A stretch of DNA of 64,000 nucleotides from Alcanivoracaceae bacterium (GTDB lineage Bacteria; Pseudomonadota; Gammaproteobacteria; Pseudomonadales; Alcanivoracaceae): NCBI GenBank assembly GCA_029212745.1, contig JARGOL010000001.1:539948-603947 (forward strand), read 5' to 3'. The notes under the pieces are model-generated. The model was not told where the DNA came from and made no database searches. It saw nothing but the letters and a program-made list of their open reading frames with translations. Made by a program: the position numbers and the translations under genes. Shown here one piece after another: positions 9,547 through 18,752 of this stretch. The first letter of the stretch is position 1, and every line of letters begins with the position of its first letter.

Positions 9547-9812
9547 CCATCCGAGATGAGATCTGGGAGTTTCCCCATACCATGACACTCAAGGTCATGG
9601 GATCGGTGGACGCGCCCCTGAAAGAGGCCGTGGTAGAGATCCTGGAGCAGCATCTTGAGGATTTCGACCATGCCAACCACCTGTCCGAGGCGTTCAGCAG
9701 CAAGGGCAATTACCTGTCGCTGTCTGCACGGGTCGTGGTGCGCAACCGTGACCAGGTAATCGGCATCTACGCAGCACTGGATGCCTCGGAGCACGTCAAG
9801 GTCGTGTTCTGA
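9543..9812 (+). CDS. ybeD: YbeD/DUF493 family small protein
   Basis: An 89-residue cytoplasmic protein of the DUF493 family, with an ACT-like ferredoxin fold. It starts MTIRDEIWEFPHTMTLKVMG and ends YAALDASEHVKVVF, both typical. The family is usually encoded beside lipB and a regulatory role in lipoate metabolism has been suggested; no motif here proves it. The start overlaps the dat stop, which rules out the longer frame beginning at 9486 inside dat. Confidence 0.92.
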   Translation: MTIRDEIWEFPHTMTLKVMGSVDAPLKEAVVEILEQHLEDFDHANHLSEAFSSKGNYLSLSARVVVRNRDQVIGIYAALDASEHVKVVF

Positions 9813-9824
9813 CCGGACCCCACC

Positions 9825-10496
9825 ATGCTTATCCGCCGTTTCGACAGCGTTGACTACCAGCCATGCTGGCAGGCCATGAAGACCTTCAGCGACCAGCGCG
9901 ACGACAGCGCGGCGGATGAGCTCTGGGTGCTGGAACACCCACCGGTTTTCACCCAGGGGCAGGCGGGCAAGGCCGAACATGTACTGGCCGCCGGTGACAT
10001 CCCGGTGGTGCAGACCGACCGGGGCGGACAGGTCACCTACCATGGCCCGGGCCAGACAGTGGTCTATGTCCTTTTTGACCTGAAACGCATGAACCTGGGC
10101 ACGCGCGTACTGGTCAACGGCATCGAGCAGGCCATCATCGACATGCTGGCGGACGAGGGCATCCACGCTGAACGGCGCGAGAATGCGCCGGGCGTCTATG
10201 TGGCCGGTGCCAAGATCGCCTCCCTGGGCCTGCGTATCCGCAAGGGACGCAGTTACCACGGCCTGTCCCTGAACCGTGACATGGACCTGTCGGTGTTCCA
10301 GCGCATCAATCCCTGCGGTTATGCCGGCCAGCCGGTGACCAGCCTGTCCGCCCAGGGCAGCAGGCTGACCCGTCGGCAGGCCGAGGACCGGCTGCTGGCA
10401 GCCCTGGCAGCACGGTTTGATGCCCGGACAGCGGACGCAGGCGCGCCGCCGGACTGGTACAATCCGCTCATCGACCAAGGGCAGGACAGGCAATGA
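9825..10496 (+). CDS. lipB: Octanoyl-[acyl-carrier-protein] transferase
   Basis: LipB moves the octanoyl group from ACP to the lipoyl domains of 2-oxoacid dehydrogenases and the glycine cleavage H protein. The 223-residue product has the family motif [12 protein letters not shown] (67-77), the general acid Lys130 in [10 protein letters not shown], and the acyl-carrying Cys164 in INPCGYAG. Its stop overlaps the lipA start (ATGA), coupling transfer to sulfur insertion. Confidence 0.96.
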   Translation: MLIRRFDSVDYQPCWQAMKTFSDQRDDSAADELWVLEHPPVFTQGQAGKAEHVLAAGDIPVVQTDRGGQVTYHGPGQTVVYVLFDLKRMNLGTRVLVNGIEQAIIDMLADEGIHAERRENAPGVYVAGAKIASLGLRIRKGRSYHGLSLNRDMDLSVFQRINPCGYAGQPVTSLSAQGSRLTRRQAEDRLLAALAARFDARTADAGAPPDWYNPLIDQGQDRQ

Positions 10497-11488
10497 GTTC
10501 AGCAGGCGAACAGACTGACAAGCCACGCGCCAAGCGCCGCGTTGCCGTCGGTGACAAGCTGCGTGGCGCCGACAAGGTGCGCACCATCCCGGTCACCAAC
10601 GAACCGGTAATCCAGCGCAAGCCCGACTGGATTCGTGTGCGCGTGCCGGCAAACGGCGAAATACAGCGCATCAAGAAAATGCTGCGGCGGCAGAAACTGC
10701 ACACCGTCTGTGAAGAAGCGGCCTGCCCCAACCTGCCCGAATGTTTTGGCGGTGGCACTGCCACGTTCATGATCATGGGCGATATCTGTACCCGGCGTTG
10801 CTCGTTCTGCGACGTCGGCTTCGGCCGCCCCCAGGCACTGGACCCGGAGGAACCGACCCACCTGGCGGAAAGTGTCTCGGACCTCGGCCTGCGCTACGTC
10901 GTGGTCACCTCTGTGGACCGGGACGACCTGGACGATGGCGGCGCGGCGCACTTTGCCGAATGCATCAGTGCGGTACGGGAAACCAGTCCGGACACCACTA
11001 TCGAGGTACTGGTGCCAGATTTCAGGCCGTGTCTGGACACGGCCCTGGACACACTGACCCGGACGCCGCCGGACGTGTTCAACCACAACATCGAAACGGT
11101 GCCGCGCCTGTACAAGCATATACGCCCGGGCGCGCGCTTCGACCATTCCCTGGAACTGCTTGAGCGCTTCCGCGCCATGAACCCGGGCGTGCCCACCAAA
11201 TCGGGCATCATGGTGGGGCTTGGGGAAACGCGCGAGGAAGTACTGGAGGTGCTGGAGATACTGCGCCGACACAATGTCGACCGGGTCACCATTGGCCAGT
11301 ACCTGCAGCCCAGCGCCCACCACGCGCCAGTGGAACGGTTTGTCCATCCGGATGAATTCCGTGAGTACGCCGCACACGCAGAAGCCCTGGGCTTTTCCTC
11401 CATTGCATCCGGGCCCATGGTGCGCAGTTCCTACCACGCGGACCTCCAGCACCAGGGTGTCGACGTCGGCCTGCACAAACCGGCCTGA
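10493..11488 (+). CDS. lipA: Lipoyl synthase (radical SAM)
   Basis: LipA inserts two sulfur atoms into the octanoyl chain bound to lipoyl domains. The 331-residue product has both iron-sulfur cluster motifs: the auxiliary-cluster cysteines Cys73, Cys78 and Cys84 ([12 protein letters not shown]) and the radical SAM triad Cys99, Cys103 and Cys106 (CTRRCSFC). The C-terminal RSSYHAD supplies the Ser ligand to the auxiliary cluster. It ends the cell-wall/lipoate block. Confidence 0.97.
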   Translation: MSSAGEQTDKPRAKRRVAVGDKLRGADKVRTIPVTNEPVIQRKPDWIRVRVPANGEIQRIKKMLRRQKLHTVCEEAACPNLPECFGGGTATFMIMGDICTRRCSFCDVGFGRPQALDPEEPTHLAESVSDLGLRYVVVTSVDRDDLDDGGAAHFAECISAVRETSPDTTIEVLVPDFRPCLDTALDTLTRTPPDVFNHNIETVPRLYKHIRPGARFDHSLELLERFRAMNPGVPTKSGIMVGLGETREEVLEVLEILRRHNVDRVTIGQYLQPSAHHAPVERFVHPDEFREYAAHAEALGFSSIASGPMVRSSYHADLQHQGVDVGLHKPA

Positions 11489-11532
11489 GCGCAGCAGCAC
11501 CATGCGCCAGCGCCGTACACGGAGTCCTCGGC

Positions 11533-12249
11533 ATGACTGAGAACAGTCTGATCATGGCGGCGGTGCTGGCTTGGCTGGCCGGCTTGGCAATTCCTGCCGG
11601 CGGCGTGCTCGTGCGTATCACCCATATCCGCCGCAGCTGGCTGCGCCACGAGCTGATCCACGGCATGACCGGGTTTGGCGGCGGCGCGCTGATCGCTGCC
11701 GTGGCCCTGGTACTGGTGCCGGAAGGGGCCCGCAACATGACGGCCTCGGGCGCGGTGTTCTGGTTCGTGGCTGGCGGCGCCCTGGCCATGGCGCTGGATC
11801 GATGGCTCGCTTCGCGCCAGGGCGAACGCGCCCAGTTCCTCGCCATGCTGCTGGACTTCGTGCCTGAAGCCATCGCCCTGGGCGCTTCATTTGCCAGCGG
11901 CAGTTCTGCCGGTGTACTGCTGGCACTGCTGATCGCCCTGCAGAACCTGCCGGAGGGCTTCAATGCATTCCGCGAGATGGAGCCAGGCCCGTCAGGTCGC
12001 CATACCCTGCGCCTGTTCTTCGCGGTGTCGCTGATGGGCCCGATCAGTGCCCTCGCTGGCGGCTGGCTGCTGTCTGACATGGACACGGTGCTGGGCGCCA
12101 TCATGCTGGCTGCCGGCGGCGGCATCCTCTACCTGGTGTTTGAGGATATCGCCCCTGCCGTGCCCCTGAAGCGAACCTGGCTGCCGCCCCTGGGCGCCGT
12201 ACTCGGCTTTGCCGTGGCCCTTGCAGGCCACCTGATGCTGGTTGACTGA
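11533..12249 (+). CDS. ZIP-family-like membrane protein with altered metal motifs
   Basis: A 238-residue integral membrane protein of the ZIP metal transporter fold with about eight hydrophobic helices. The two PEG helices of ZupT-type proteins are recognisable as LDFVPEAIALG (107-117) and LQNLPEGFNAF (136-146). In ZupT both carry HNxPEG; here the first His-Asn has become Asp108-Phe109 and the second His has become Gln137. A short cytoplasmic loop (ASRQGERAQ) replaces the usual His-rich loop. Metal transport is therefore not assured. The start follows GGAG about eight bases upstream. Confidence 0.75.
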   Translation: MTENSLIMAAVLAWLAGLAIPAGGVLVRITHIRRSWLRHELIHGMTGFGGGALIAAVALVLVPEGARNMTASGAVFWFVAGGALAMALDRWLASRQGERAQFLAMLLDFVPEAIALGASFASGSSAGVLLALLIALQNLPEGFNAFREMEPGPSGRHTLRLFFAVSLMGPISALAGGWLLSDMDTVLGAIMLAAGGGILYLVFEDIAPAVPLKRTWLPPLGAVLGFAVALAGHLMLVD

Positions 12250-12342
12250 GCAGGTGACGCTGACCGGCTCGCCAACACGGCCGCTTGACGGCCGACACTG
12301 CACCATGGAGGCTTTGCTTTCCATCATGCCCATGGAGAATTC

Positions 12343-13251
12343 ATGATCCTGCACCATTACCCCATGTCGCCGTTCTCGGAAAAGGTCCGCGCCCTGTTTG
12401 GTTACGCCAATCTCGACTGGCAGTCCGTACGCGTTCCCGAGATGCCGCCACGTCGCCATCTGGATCCGCTCACCGGCGGCTACCGCAAGATTCCGGTGGC
12501 CCAGGATGGTGCCGACATCTTCTGCGACACACGCATCATCTGTGCTGAAGTGGCGGACCGCGCCGGAAAGCCGGAGCTGGCCGTGGAGCATTGCAGCACC
12601 GTCGTGCGCGACTTTGTCCATGAAACCGACCTGGATGTCTTTTTCGCCCTGGTGCTTTCCGCCGACGGCAAGACGCTGATCAAGCAACTGTGGAAAGACA
12701 CCTCCACCTGGCATGTGATCAAGTTCATCCGTGACCGCGTCAGCATGGGCCGCAAGGGCCGGGTCAAGGCTCCCACCCCGGCACAGGCAAAGGCCATCGT
12801 GCGGGCGCATCTTGAAAAGATGGAGACCATGCTGGACAAGGATTTCCTGTTCGGGGACACACCCAACAATGCGGATTTTGCCGCCTATCACGGCCTCTGG
12901 TTCATCCGTGATCTTTCCGGCTCGTCCTATATCAGCCGATTTCCCCGTGTGGATGCATGGCTCGACCGCATCAAGGCCTTCGGGCATGGCAGCATGACCG
13001 CTATCACGCCGGCCGACGCCCTAGCTGCCGCCCGCAGCGTAGAGCCACGCCCTCTGCCTGCCAATACCGGCGATCGCGATCTGCTCGGCAAGAAAGTCCG
13101 CGTCGCACCCACCGATTATGGCCAGGTGCCGGTCACCGGGATTCTCATGGCCGCCACGGATCATCGCGTTATCCTGCGCCGCGAAACCGAGGGCGTGGGC
13201 ACCGTGCACGTGCACTTCCCGCGCCAGGATTTCAGCGTCCAGCAAGCCTGA
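12343..13251 (+). CDS. Glutathione S-transferase-like protein with C-terminal extension
   Basis: A 302-residue protein. It begins with a thioredoxin-like GST domain (MILHHYPMSPFSEKVRALFG; Ser9 or Ser12 could be the catalytic residue), with YRKIPVAQDG as the cis-Pro loop. A helical GST C-domain follows (about 90-220, with LFGDTPNNADFAAY). About 70 further residues (KKVRVAPTDYGQVPVTGIL to the end) form a beta-rich tail not seen in ordinary GSTs. Ribosome site GGAG lies upstream of the ATG. Substrate unknown. Confidence 0.78.
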   Translation: MILHHYPMSPFSEKVRALFGYANLDWQSVRVPEMPPRRHLDPLTGGYRKIPVAQDGADIFCDTRIICAEVADRAGKPELAVEHCSTVVRDFVHETDLDVFFALVLSADGKTLIKQLWKDTSTWHVIKFIRDRVSMGRKGRVKAPTPAQAKAIVRAHLEKMETMLDKDFLFGDTPNNADFAAYHGLWFIRDLSGSSYISRFPRVDAWLDRIKAFGHGSMTAITPADALAAARSVEPRPLPANTGDRDLLGKKVRVAPTDYGQVPVTGILMAATDHRVILRRETEGVGTVHVHFPRQDFSVQQA

Positions 13252-13285
13252 ACGGCGGGGCTGGTCCGTAACAGGGAGAACAACA

Positions 13286-13606
13286 ATGAAAGAACTGATT
13301 ACCGACGCCCTGCAGAAAAAGATTGGCGCCACCCTTGAGAGCCTCGGCGGCGCCCGCGCAGTGTTTGGCGACCCGGTGACATTCAATGGCGAGCAGGTGA
13401 TACCGGTCGCCCGTATCACCGTCCAGCTGGCCGCCGATGCGGACGGCCAGGGCGGCGGCGCTGCCGGCGTGGCCAGCGCCCTGTCACAGCGTGCCCGTGG
13501 CGGCGGTTCCGGCACGGCATCGGCCGGGGTACAGGTTGCCATCGAGCCGGCCGGTGTTTTGCGAAAGGACGGCGACACACTGACGTTTGTCGCCATCGAC
13601 ATCTGA
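13286..13606 (+). CDS. GerW/YtfJ family protein
   Basis: A 106-residue protein resembling the YtfJ/GerW family first named in spore formers: GARAVFGDPVTFNGEQVIPVARI, a Gly-rich stretch (GQGGGAAGVASALSQRARGGGSG) and an ending GDTLTFVAIDI. I chose ATG 13286, which follows AGGGAGA; an upstream in-frame ATG lies within the GST gene. Molecular role unknown. It probably shares a transcript with its neighbours. Confidence 0.7.
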   Translation: MKELITDALQKKIGATLESLGGARAVFGDPVTFNGEQVIPVARITVQLAADADGQGGGAAGVASALSQRARGGGSGTASAGVQVAIEPAGVLRKDGDTLTFVAIDI

Positions 13607-13640
13607 TGCCAGTGCCTGCCACACCGGGGAGAACACGCCC

Positions 13641-14300
13641 ATGATCAACGCGTTGCCACGCTGGGTGGAAATGGGTGCCCTGTTCCTTGCCGCACTGGCG
13701 GGCATGGTCAATGCCGTGGGCCTGCTGGGCTTCCAGCACCAGGCCGTATCACACCTGTCCGGCACCGCCACGCTGCTCGGCACCGCCCTGCTGCAACCCG
13801 GCCAGGAAACGCTGCACCTGATCCTGGTCCTGGCCAGCTTCGTCGCTGGCGCTGCCCTGAGCGGGCTGATGATCGGCAATGCCGCCCTCAAGCTGGGGCG
13901 CAACTATGGCCTTGCCCTGCTGCTGGAAGCGCTGCTGCTGCTGGCAGCACTGTTTGCCCTGCAGGCGGGTTCCTGGCACGGGCATTACCTGGCCAGCGCC
14001 GCCTGTGGCCTGCAGAACGCCCTGGTCACCACCTTCAGCGGTGCCATCATTCGCACCACCCACGTCACCGGGATCTTCACCGACCTGGGCGTCATGATTG
14101 GCGAGATGCTGCGGGGGCAGGGCTTTGACCGGCGCAAGGCACTGCTGTTTCTGCTGATCATTGCGGGCTTCGTTTGTGGTGGCAGCCTGGGCAGTCTGCT
14201 CTACCCGCAGCTGGGTTATGCCACACTGGCCGTACCGGCCGGCATGGCAATGGTGTTGGGACTGTCCTACCTGGTGATGACGCGCGCGCGGCGCAGCTAG
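13641..14300 (+). CDS. DUF1275 (YoaK-like) membrane protein
   Basis: A 219-residue inner-membrane protein with about six hydrophobic segments. Family features are the early AGMVNAVGLL-type stretch, SHLSGTATLLG, CGLQNALVTTFSGAIIRTTHVTG and TDLGVMIGEMLRG. Function unknown; transport has been suggested for relatives. ATG 13641 follows GGGGAGA by about nine bases. Its TAG stop overlaps the mpl stop on the other strand, so the genes converge without a spacer. Confidence 0.82.
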   Translation: MINALPRWVEMGALFLAALAGMVNAVGLLGFQHQAVSHLSGTATLLGTALLQPGQETLHLILVLASFVAGAALSGLMIGNAALKLGRNYGLALLLEALLLLAALFALQAGSWHGHYLASAACGLQNALVTTFSGAIIRTTHVTGIFTDLGVMIGEMLRGQGFDRRKALLFLLIIAGFVCGGSLGSLLYPQLGYATLAVPAGMAMVLGLSYLVMTRARRS

Positions 14301-15649
14301 CGCGCCGCCAGTGCCTCCACCAGCCGGCGGTGGATACCGCCAAACCCGCCATTGCTCATGATGACGATGTGGCAGGGCCCTGTTTCCGCGCGCAGCTGGT
14401 CAATAATGGCATCGACAGAGGAAAGCACCTGCGACGGCACAGCAGACGCCGCCACCACCTCGCCCAGGGCGTCATCGGCGTCGGCCGGCTGGTGCCAGAT
14501 CACGGCATCAGCCAGACGCACGCTGTCAGGCAGGCGCGCCTTGTGTACGCCCATGCGCATGGTGTTGGAGCGAGGCTCAATGACCGCGATGATCCGTTCC
14601 TTGCCGGCGTGCTTGCGCAACCCTTCCAGGGTGGTGGCGATCGCCGTGGGGTGATGGGCGAAGTCGTCATACACCGTGATGCCATCCACCCGGCCCACTA
14701 CTTCCATGCGCCGCTTGACCCCGGCAAAGCGTGACAGCGCAGCACAGCCATCCGCCAGGGTCACGCCGCAGTGACGGGCAGCGAGCACGGCCGCAACGCC
14801 ATTCTTTACCGAATGGGCACCGGTCATGTGCCAGTGCACTTCACCGCATGCACGACCGTTTTCCAGCACCCGGAATGCCGAGCCATCATCGTTGACCAGC
14901 TCGACCGTCACCGCAGCATCATCACCGAACCGCTCCAGCTCACTCCAGCAGCCCTGGGCCAGCGTGTCCTCCAGCGCCGGCTCACCGCTGGGCAGGATGA
15001 TCCGGCCGTTGCCCGGGATGGTGCGTACCAGGTGGTGGAACTGGCGCTGTATGGCGGCCAGGTCCGGGAAGATATCGGCATGATCAAACTCAAGGTTGTT
15101 GAGCACTGCAGTGCGCGGCCGGTAATGCAGGAACTTGCTGCGCTTGTCGAAAAAGGCGGTGTCATATTCATCGGCTTCGACACAGAAAAACGGCGCGTCG
15201 CCAAGACGGGCGGAGACCGGGAAGTTGCCGGGCACACCACCGATCAGGAAGCCTGGGTTGAGCCCGCAATCCTCCAGTATCCAGGCGACCATGGACGTGG
15301 TGGTGGTCTTGCCATGGGTGCCCGCCACGGCCACCACCCAGCGACCAGGCAGCACCACATCGGCCAGCATCTGCGGGCCGGAGGTATAGCGCAGGCCACT
15401 GTTGAGCACGTGCTCCACCGCCGGATTTCCGCGGCTCATGGCGTTGCCGATCACCACCAGGTCGGGTGCCGGTGACAGGTGCGAGGGGTCAAAACCCTGC
15501 ATGATGGTGATGCCTGCATCCGCGAGCTGGTCAGACATGGGCGGATACACATTCTCGTCAGAGCCGGTGACATGATGCCCCATGTCTTTCGCCAGGCGGG
15601 CAAGCGAGCCCATGAAGGTGCCACAGATTCCGAGAATATGGATATGCAT
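14297..15649 (-). CDS. mpl: UDP-N-acetylmuramate:L-alanyl-gamma-D-glutamyl-meso-diaminopimelate ligase
   Basis: Mpl reattaches recycled tripeptide to UDP-MurNAc, feeding cell-wall recycling. The 450-residue Mur-ligase fold protein has the start MHIHILGICGTFMGSLA, the ATP P-loop GTHGKTTTTS (110-119), the central motif LNNLEFDHADIF, and YDDFAHHPTAI in the third domain. Together with AmgK and MurU at the far end of the window it completes two recycling routes into UDP-MurNAc precursors. Confidence 0.95.
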   Translation of the reverse strand: MHIHILGICGTFMGSLARLAKDMGHHVTGSDENVYPPMSDQLADAGITIMQGFDPSHLSPAPDLVVIGNAMSRGNPAVEHVLNSGLRYTSGPQMLADVVLPGRWVVAVAGTHGKTTTTSMVAWILEDCGLNPGFLIGGVPGNFPVSARLGDAPFFCVEADEYDTAFFDKRSKFLHYRPRTAVLNNLEFDHADIFPDLAAIQRQFHHLVRTIPGNGRIILPSGEPALEDTLAQGCWSELERFGDDAAVTVELVNDDGSAFRVLENGRACGEVHWHMTGAHSVKNGVAAVLAARHCGVTLADGCAALSRFAGVKRRMEVVGRVDGITVYDDFAHHPTAIATTLEGLRKHAGKERIIAVIEPRSNTMRMGVHKARLPDSVRLADAVIWHQPADADDALGEVVAASAVPSQVLSSVDAIIDQLRAETGPCHIVIMSNGGFGGIHRRLVEALAAR

Positions 15650-15838
15650 GAAACCGGATTTCCTTGTGCAGGTGCGGGGCGACGGTGCCGATGCGTGTCA
15701 GCGAGCGGCTGCTCACGCCGGTAACGGGTCCAGCGCCCGCCTCGACCCGATGGCCGCAGTGTAGCCAGCCTCGGGGGCCAGAGCCACCGGACGTCCGACA
15801 AATCCGGCGACGGGGCTGCGACGGCGGCCCCATCCGGG

Positions 15839-15844
15839 TAGAAT
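15839..15844 (+). promoter_or_regulatory. Candidate -10 box for the PPi-PFK gene
   Basis: TAGAAT followed by GCGCGCC, 44 bases before the start codon. The -35 region is poor (CTGCGA at 15816-15821, 17-base spacer). Confidence 0.4.
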
Positions 15845-15887
15845 GCGCGCCATTCCAGCCCAGGCAACCTGAAGGAACCCGACCATC

Positions 15888-17147
15888 ATGGCCCGTAAAA
15901 ACGCCTTTTACGCCCAGTCCGGCGGCGTCACCGCCGTCATCAACGCCTCCGCCGCCGGCATCATCGAGACGGCCCGTGCCCACAAGGACACGATCGGCAA
16001 GGTGTATGCCGGCCGCAACGGCATTATCGGCGCCCTGACGGAAGACCTGATCGATACCGGCAAGGAAACCAAAGCCACGGTTGCCGCGCTCAAGCATACG
16101 CCGGGTGGCGCGTTCGGTTCCTGCCGTTTCAAACTCAAGGACCTGGAAACGTCGAAGCGCGAATATGAGCGCCTGATCGAGGTGTTCAAGGCCCACAACA
16201 TCGGCTATTTCTTCTACAACGGCGGTGGCGACAGCGCCGACACCTGCCTGAAGGTCTCCCAGCTGTCCGGGAAAATGGGTTATCCAATCCAGGCCATCCA
16301 CGTACCCAAGACGGTGGACAACGACCTGCCCATTACCGATGTCAGCCCCGGCTTCGGTTCCGTGGCCAAGTACACCGCGGTCTGCGCCCGCGAGGCAGGC
16401 ATGGATGTGGCCAGCATGTGCGCCACCTCCACCAAGGTCTTTGTCATGGAAGTCATGGGCCGTCATGCCGGCTGGATCGCTGCTGCAGCCGGCCTCGCGC
16501 AGGACGAGCCCACTGATCCGCCGCACATCATCCTGTTTCCGGAAATCGCCTTCGACAAGGCCAAGTTCCTTAAGAAAGTCCAGCAGACGGTGAAGAAGGT
16601 CGGTTACTGCGTGGTGGCGGTGTCTGAAGGCGCGCGCTATGCCGATGGCACCTTCCTTGCCGATGCCGGCTCCGTTGACGCCTTCGGCCACAAGCAGCTT
16701 GGTGGCGTCGCTCCCGTGATCGCGCAAATGGTGAAGGACGAGCTGGGCCACAAGTATCACTGGTCGGTGGCCGACTACCTGCAGCGCTCGGCACGCCATA
16801 TCGCATCGGCCGTGGATGTGGAGCAGGCCTATGCAGTAGGCAAGGCGGCCGTGGAAATGGCCGTGGCCGGCAAGAACAGCGTCATGCCCGCCATCGTTCG
16901 CGGCAAGGGCAAGCGCTACAGCTGGTCCATTGGTGAAGCCCCGCTGGCCAAGGTGGCCAACGTGGAAAAGAAAATGCCGCGCAGCTACATCACCCGCGAC
17001 GGCTTCGGCATTACGCAGGCGGGGCGGGACTACCTGGCCCCTCTCATTGGCGGCGAAGACTATCCCCCGTACAAGAACGGCCTGCCACAGTACGCGCGAC
17101 CGAAACTGGTCGCCGTGGAAAAGAAGCTGAAGCCGTTCAAGCTCTGA
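15888..17147 (+). CDS. pfp: Pyrophosphate-dependent 6-phosphofructokinase
   Basis: The enzyme reversibly phosphorylates fructose 6-phosphate with PPi. The 419-residue product has the PFK substrate motifs PKTVDNDL (140-147) and MGRHAGW (190-196). At the phosphoryl-donor loop it reads NGGGDSADT (111-119): the position that is Gly in ATP enzymes (GGDGS) is Asp115, the signature of PPi use, while the preceding Asp has become Gly114. Being reversible, it may serve both glycolysis and gluconeogenesis. A soluble pyrophosphatase encoded nearby would compete for its PPi. Confidence 0.9.
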   Translation: MARKNAFYAQSGGVTAVINASAAGIIETARAHKDTIGKVYAGRNGIIGALTEDLIDTGKETKATVAALKHTPGGAFGSCRFKLKDLETSKREYERLIEVFKAHNIGYFFYNGGGDSADTCLKVSQLSGKMGYPIQAIHVPKTVDNDLPITDVSPGFGSVAKYTAVCAREAGMDVASMCATSTKVFVMEVMGRHAGWIAAAAGLAQDEPTDPPHIILFPEIAFDKAKFLKKVQQTVKKVGYCVVAVSEGARYADGTFLADAGSVDAFGHKQLGGVAPVIAQMVKDELGHKYHWSVADYLQRSARHIASAVDVEQAYAVGKAAVEMAVAGKNSVMPAIVRGKGKRYSWSIGEAPLAKVANVEKKMPRSYITRDGFGITQAGRDYLAPLIGGEDYPPYKNGLPQYARPKLVAVEKKLKPFKL

Positions 17148-17163
17148 CAGCAGGTCGATAAAG

Positions 17164-17191
17164 ACAGCCCCGCATTGCGGGGCTGTGTCGT
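17164..17191 (+). terminator. Terminator hairpin after PPi-PFK
   Basis: A perfect 10-bp stem (ACAGCCCCGC / GCGGGGCTGT) with a three-base loop, followed by only a weak T tract (GTCGTT). It lies between convergent genes. Confidence 0.7.
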
Positions 17192-17231
17192 TCCGTCACG
17201 GCAACAGGCCCGGACAAGGTCGCTGCCCCCG

Positions 17232-18740
17232 TCAGGCAGGAACCAGCCGGTAATCCTTCTCCTTCAGCTCCCGCAGCTGGTTGGCGTACTGGGTAGCGAA
17301 CCCCGGGTACATGGTGGCGTTGAAACCGTCCGGCGTCAGATACCAGCTCTTGCAGCCGGAATTCCAGTTGGTTTTTGCCAGGCGCTTCTGGATGCCGATG
17401 TTATAACGCGCCTGCACTTCCGGCTTCACATCCAGCATGCGCAGGTTTTCCCGGAGTATTTTCTCAATCCCGCGTACCGCGTAATCCAGCTGCGATTCCA
17501 TGTAGACCAGCGCTGAATTGTGTCCCGGGCCCGAGTTCGGGCCGAAGGTCAGGAACAGGTTTGGATAACCCGCCACGTTCACGCTCTTGTAGGCCTGGGC
17601 ACCTCCGGACCAGTCATCGGCGAGCTGGCGATTACCCACACCGGTGACCGGGTAAGGCGTGCCCTGGTGGCTGACCTCGAAACCGGTGGCACAGACAATT
17701 GCATCAAACCGATGCTCCACGCCCTCCGCGGTACAGATACCCTGCGCACTGACGCGATCAATGGGCCAGGTAACCAGCTTGCAGTTGGGCCGCTGCAGGG
17801 CGGGATAATAATCGCTGGACATCAGCACGCGCTTGCAGCCAAGGCGGTAATCCGGTGTCAGCTGGCGGCGCATCCAGCGATCCTTCACCTGGCGACGCAG
17901 GTGCCAGCGGCCAAATGCCTCCAGTGCCCGGGTCAGGGGCGAGCTCCAGATCAGCCCGAGGGCCATGGACTCGTGGCCATAGAACAGCGCCTCACGCACA
18001 GCCGTCTGGGCTGCAGGGAAGCGATCAAAGAGACGGCGCTGCCAACCAGGCGTCCTGTAGTCCGGTCGCGGCAACACCCAGCCCGGGGTGCGCTGGAACA
18101 CGGTCACATGGCGCGCCTGTTTTACCAGTTCAGGGACAATCTGCACGGCGCTGGCACCGGTACCGATCACCGCTACCTTCTTGCCGCTGAAATCATAGTC
18201 GTGATCCCAGCGTGCGCTGTGAATCACTTTGCCAGCGAACCCGGATATGCCATCGATGGCCGGCAGGCTGCAGTTAGCCAGCGGCCCTGACGCCATGACA
18301 ACACTGCGGCCCTCCCAGAGGGTGCCGTCTTCACAGGGCAGCTGCCAGCGGCCCTTCTGCTCGTCGAAATGCATGCCCTGGACATTGGTATTGAAGCGAA
18401 TGAAAGGCATCAGGCCAAAATCATCAACCATGCTGTCAATGTAGCCCAGGATTTCCCGGGCACCGGAAAACGCCCGCGACCATTGCGGGTTCTGCGCAAA
18501 CGAATACGAGTACAGGTTGGAGGGAATGTCACAGGCAGCACCCGGGTACTGGTTATCGCGCCATGTCCCGCCCACGCGTTGATCGCGCTCGAGGATCACG
18601 AAATCGGTGATGCCGGCCTGCTTCAGTTTTATCGCCATGCCGATGCCGGCAAAGCCGGCGCCCACGATAATCACGGAAACCGGACCTGGCTGCGTCATCG
18701 GCACCACATTCTCTGCTTTCTGCTGTTTGGCTTTACCCAT
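17232..18740 (-). CDS. FAD-dependent Baeyer-Villiger-type monooxygenase
   Basis: A 502-residue flavoprotein with two Rossmann motifs, GAGFAG (27-32) for FAD and GTGASA (193-198) for NADPH. Between them lies the Baeyer-Villiger fingerprint FxGxxxHxxxWD, here Phe168, Gly170, His174, Trp178 and Asp179. Such enzymes insert oxygen next to a ketone to give an ester or lactone. A strong ribosome site (GAGGAGG) precedes the ATG. It is the last gene of a three-gene operon, 12 bases after the diiron gene. The natural substrate cannot be read from sequence. Confidence 0.88.
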   Translation of the reverse strand: MGKAKQQKAENVVPMTQPGPVSVIIVGAGFAGIGMAIKLKQAGITDFVILERDQRVGGTWRDNQYPGAACDIPSNLYSYSFAQNPQWSRAFSGAREILGYIDSMVDDFGLMPFIRFNTNVQGMHFDEQKGRWQLPCEDGTLWEGRSVVMASGPLANCSLPAIDGISGFAGKVIHSARWDHDYDFSGKKVAVIGTGASAVQIVPELVKQARHVTVFQRTPGWVLPRPDYRTPGWQRRLFDRFPAAQTAVREALFYGHESMALGLIWSSPLTRALEAFGRWHLRRQVKDRWMRRQLTPDYRLGCKRVLMSSDYYPALQRPNCKLVTWPIDRVSAQGICTAEGVEHRFDAIVCATGFEVSHQGTPYPVTGVGNRQLADDWSGGAQAYKSVNVAGYPNLFLTFGPNSGPGHNSALVYMESQLDYAVRGIEKILRENLRMLDVKPEVQARYNIGIQKRLAKTNWNSGCKSWYLTPDGFNATMYPGFATQYANQLRELKEKDYRLVPA

Positions 18741-18752
18741 CAGGCGGCCTCC

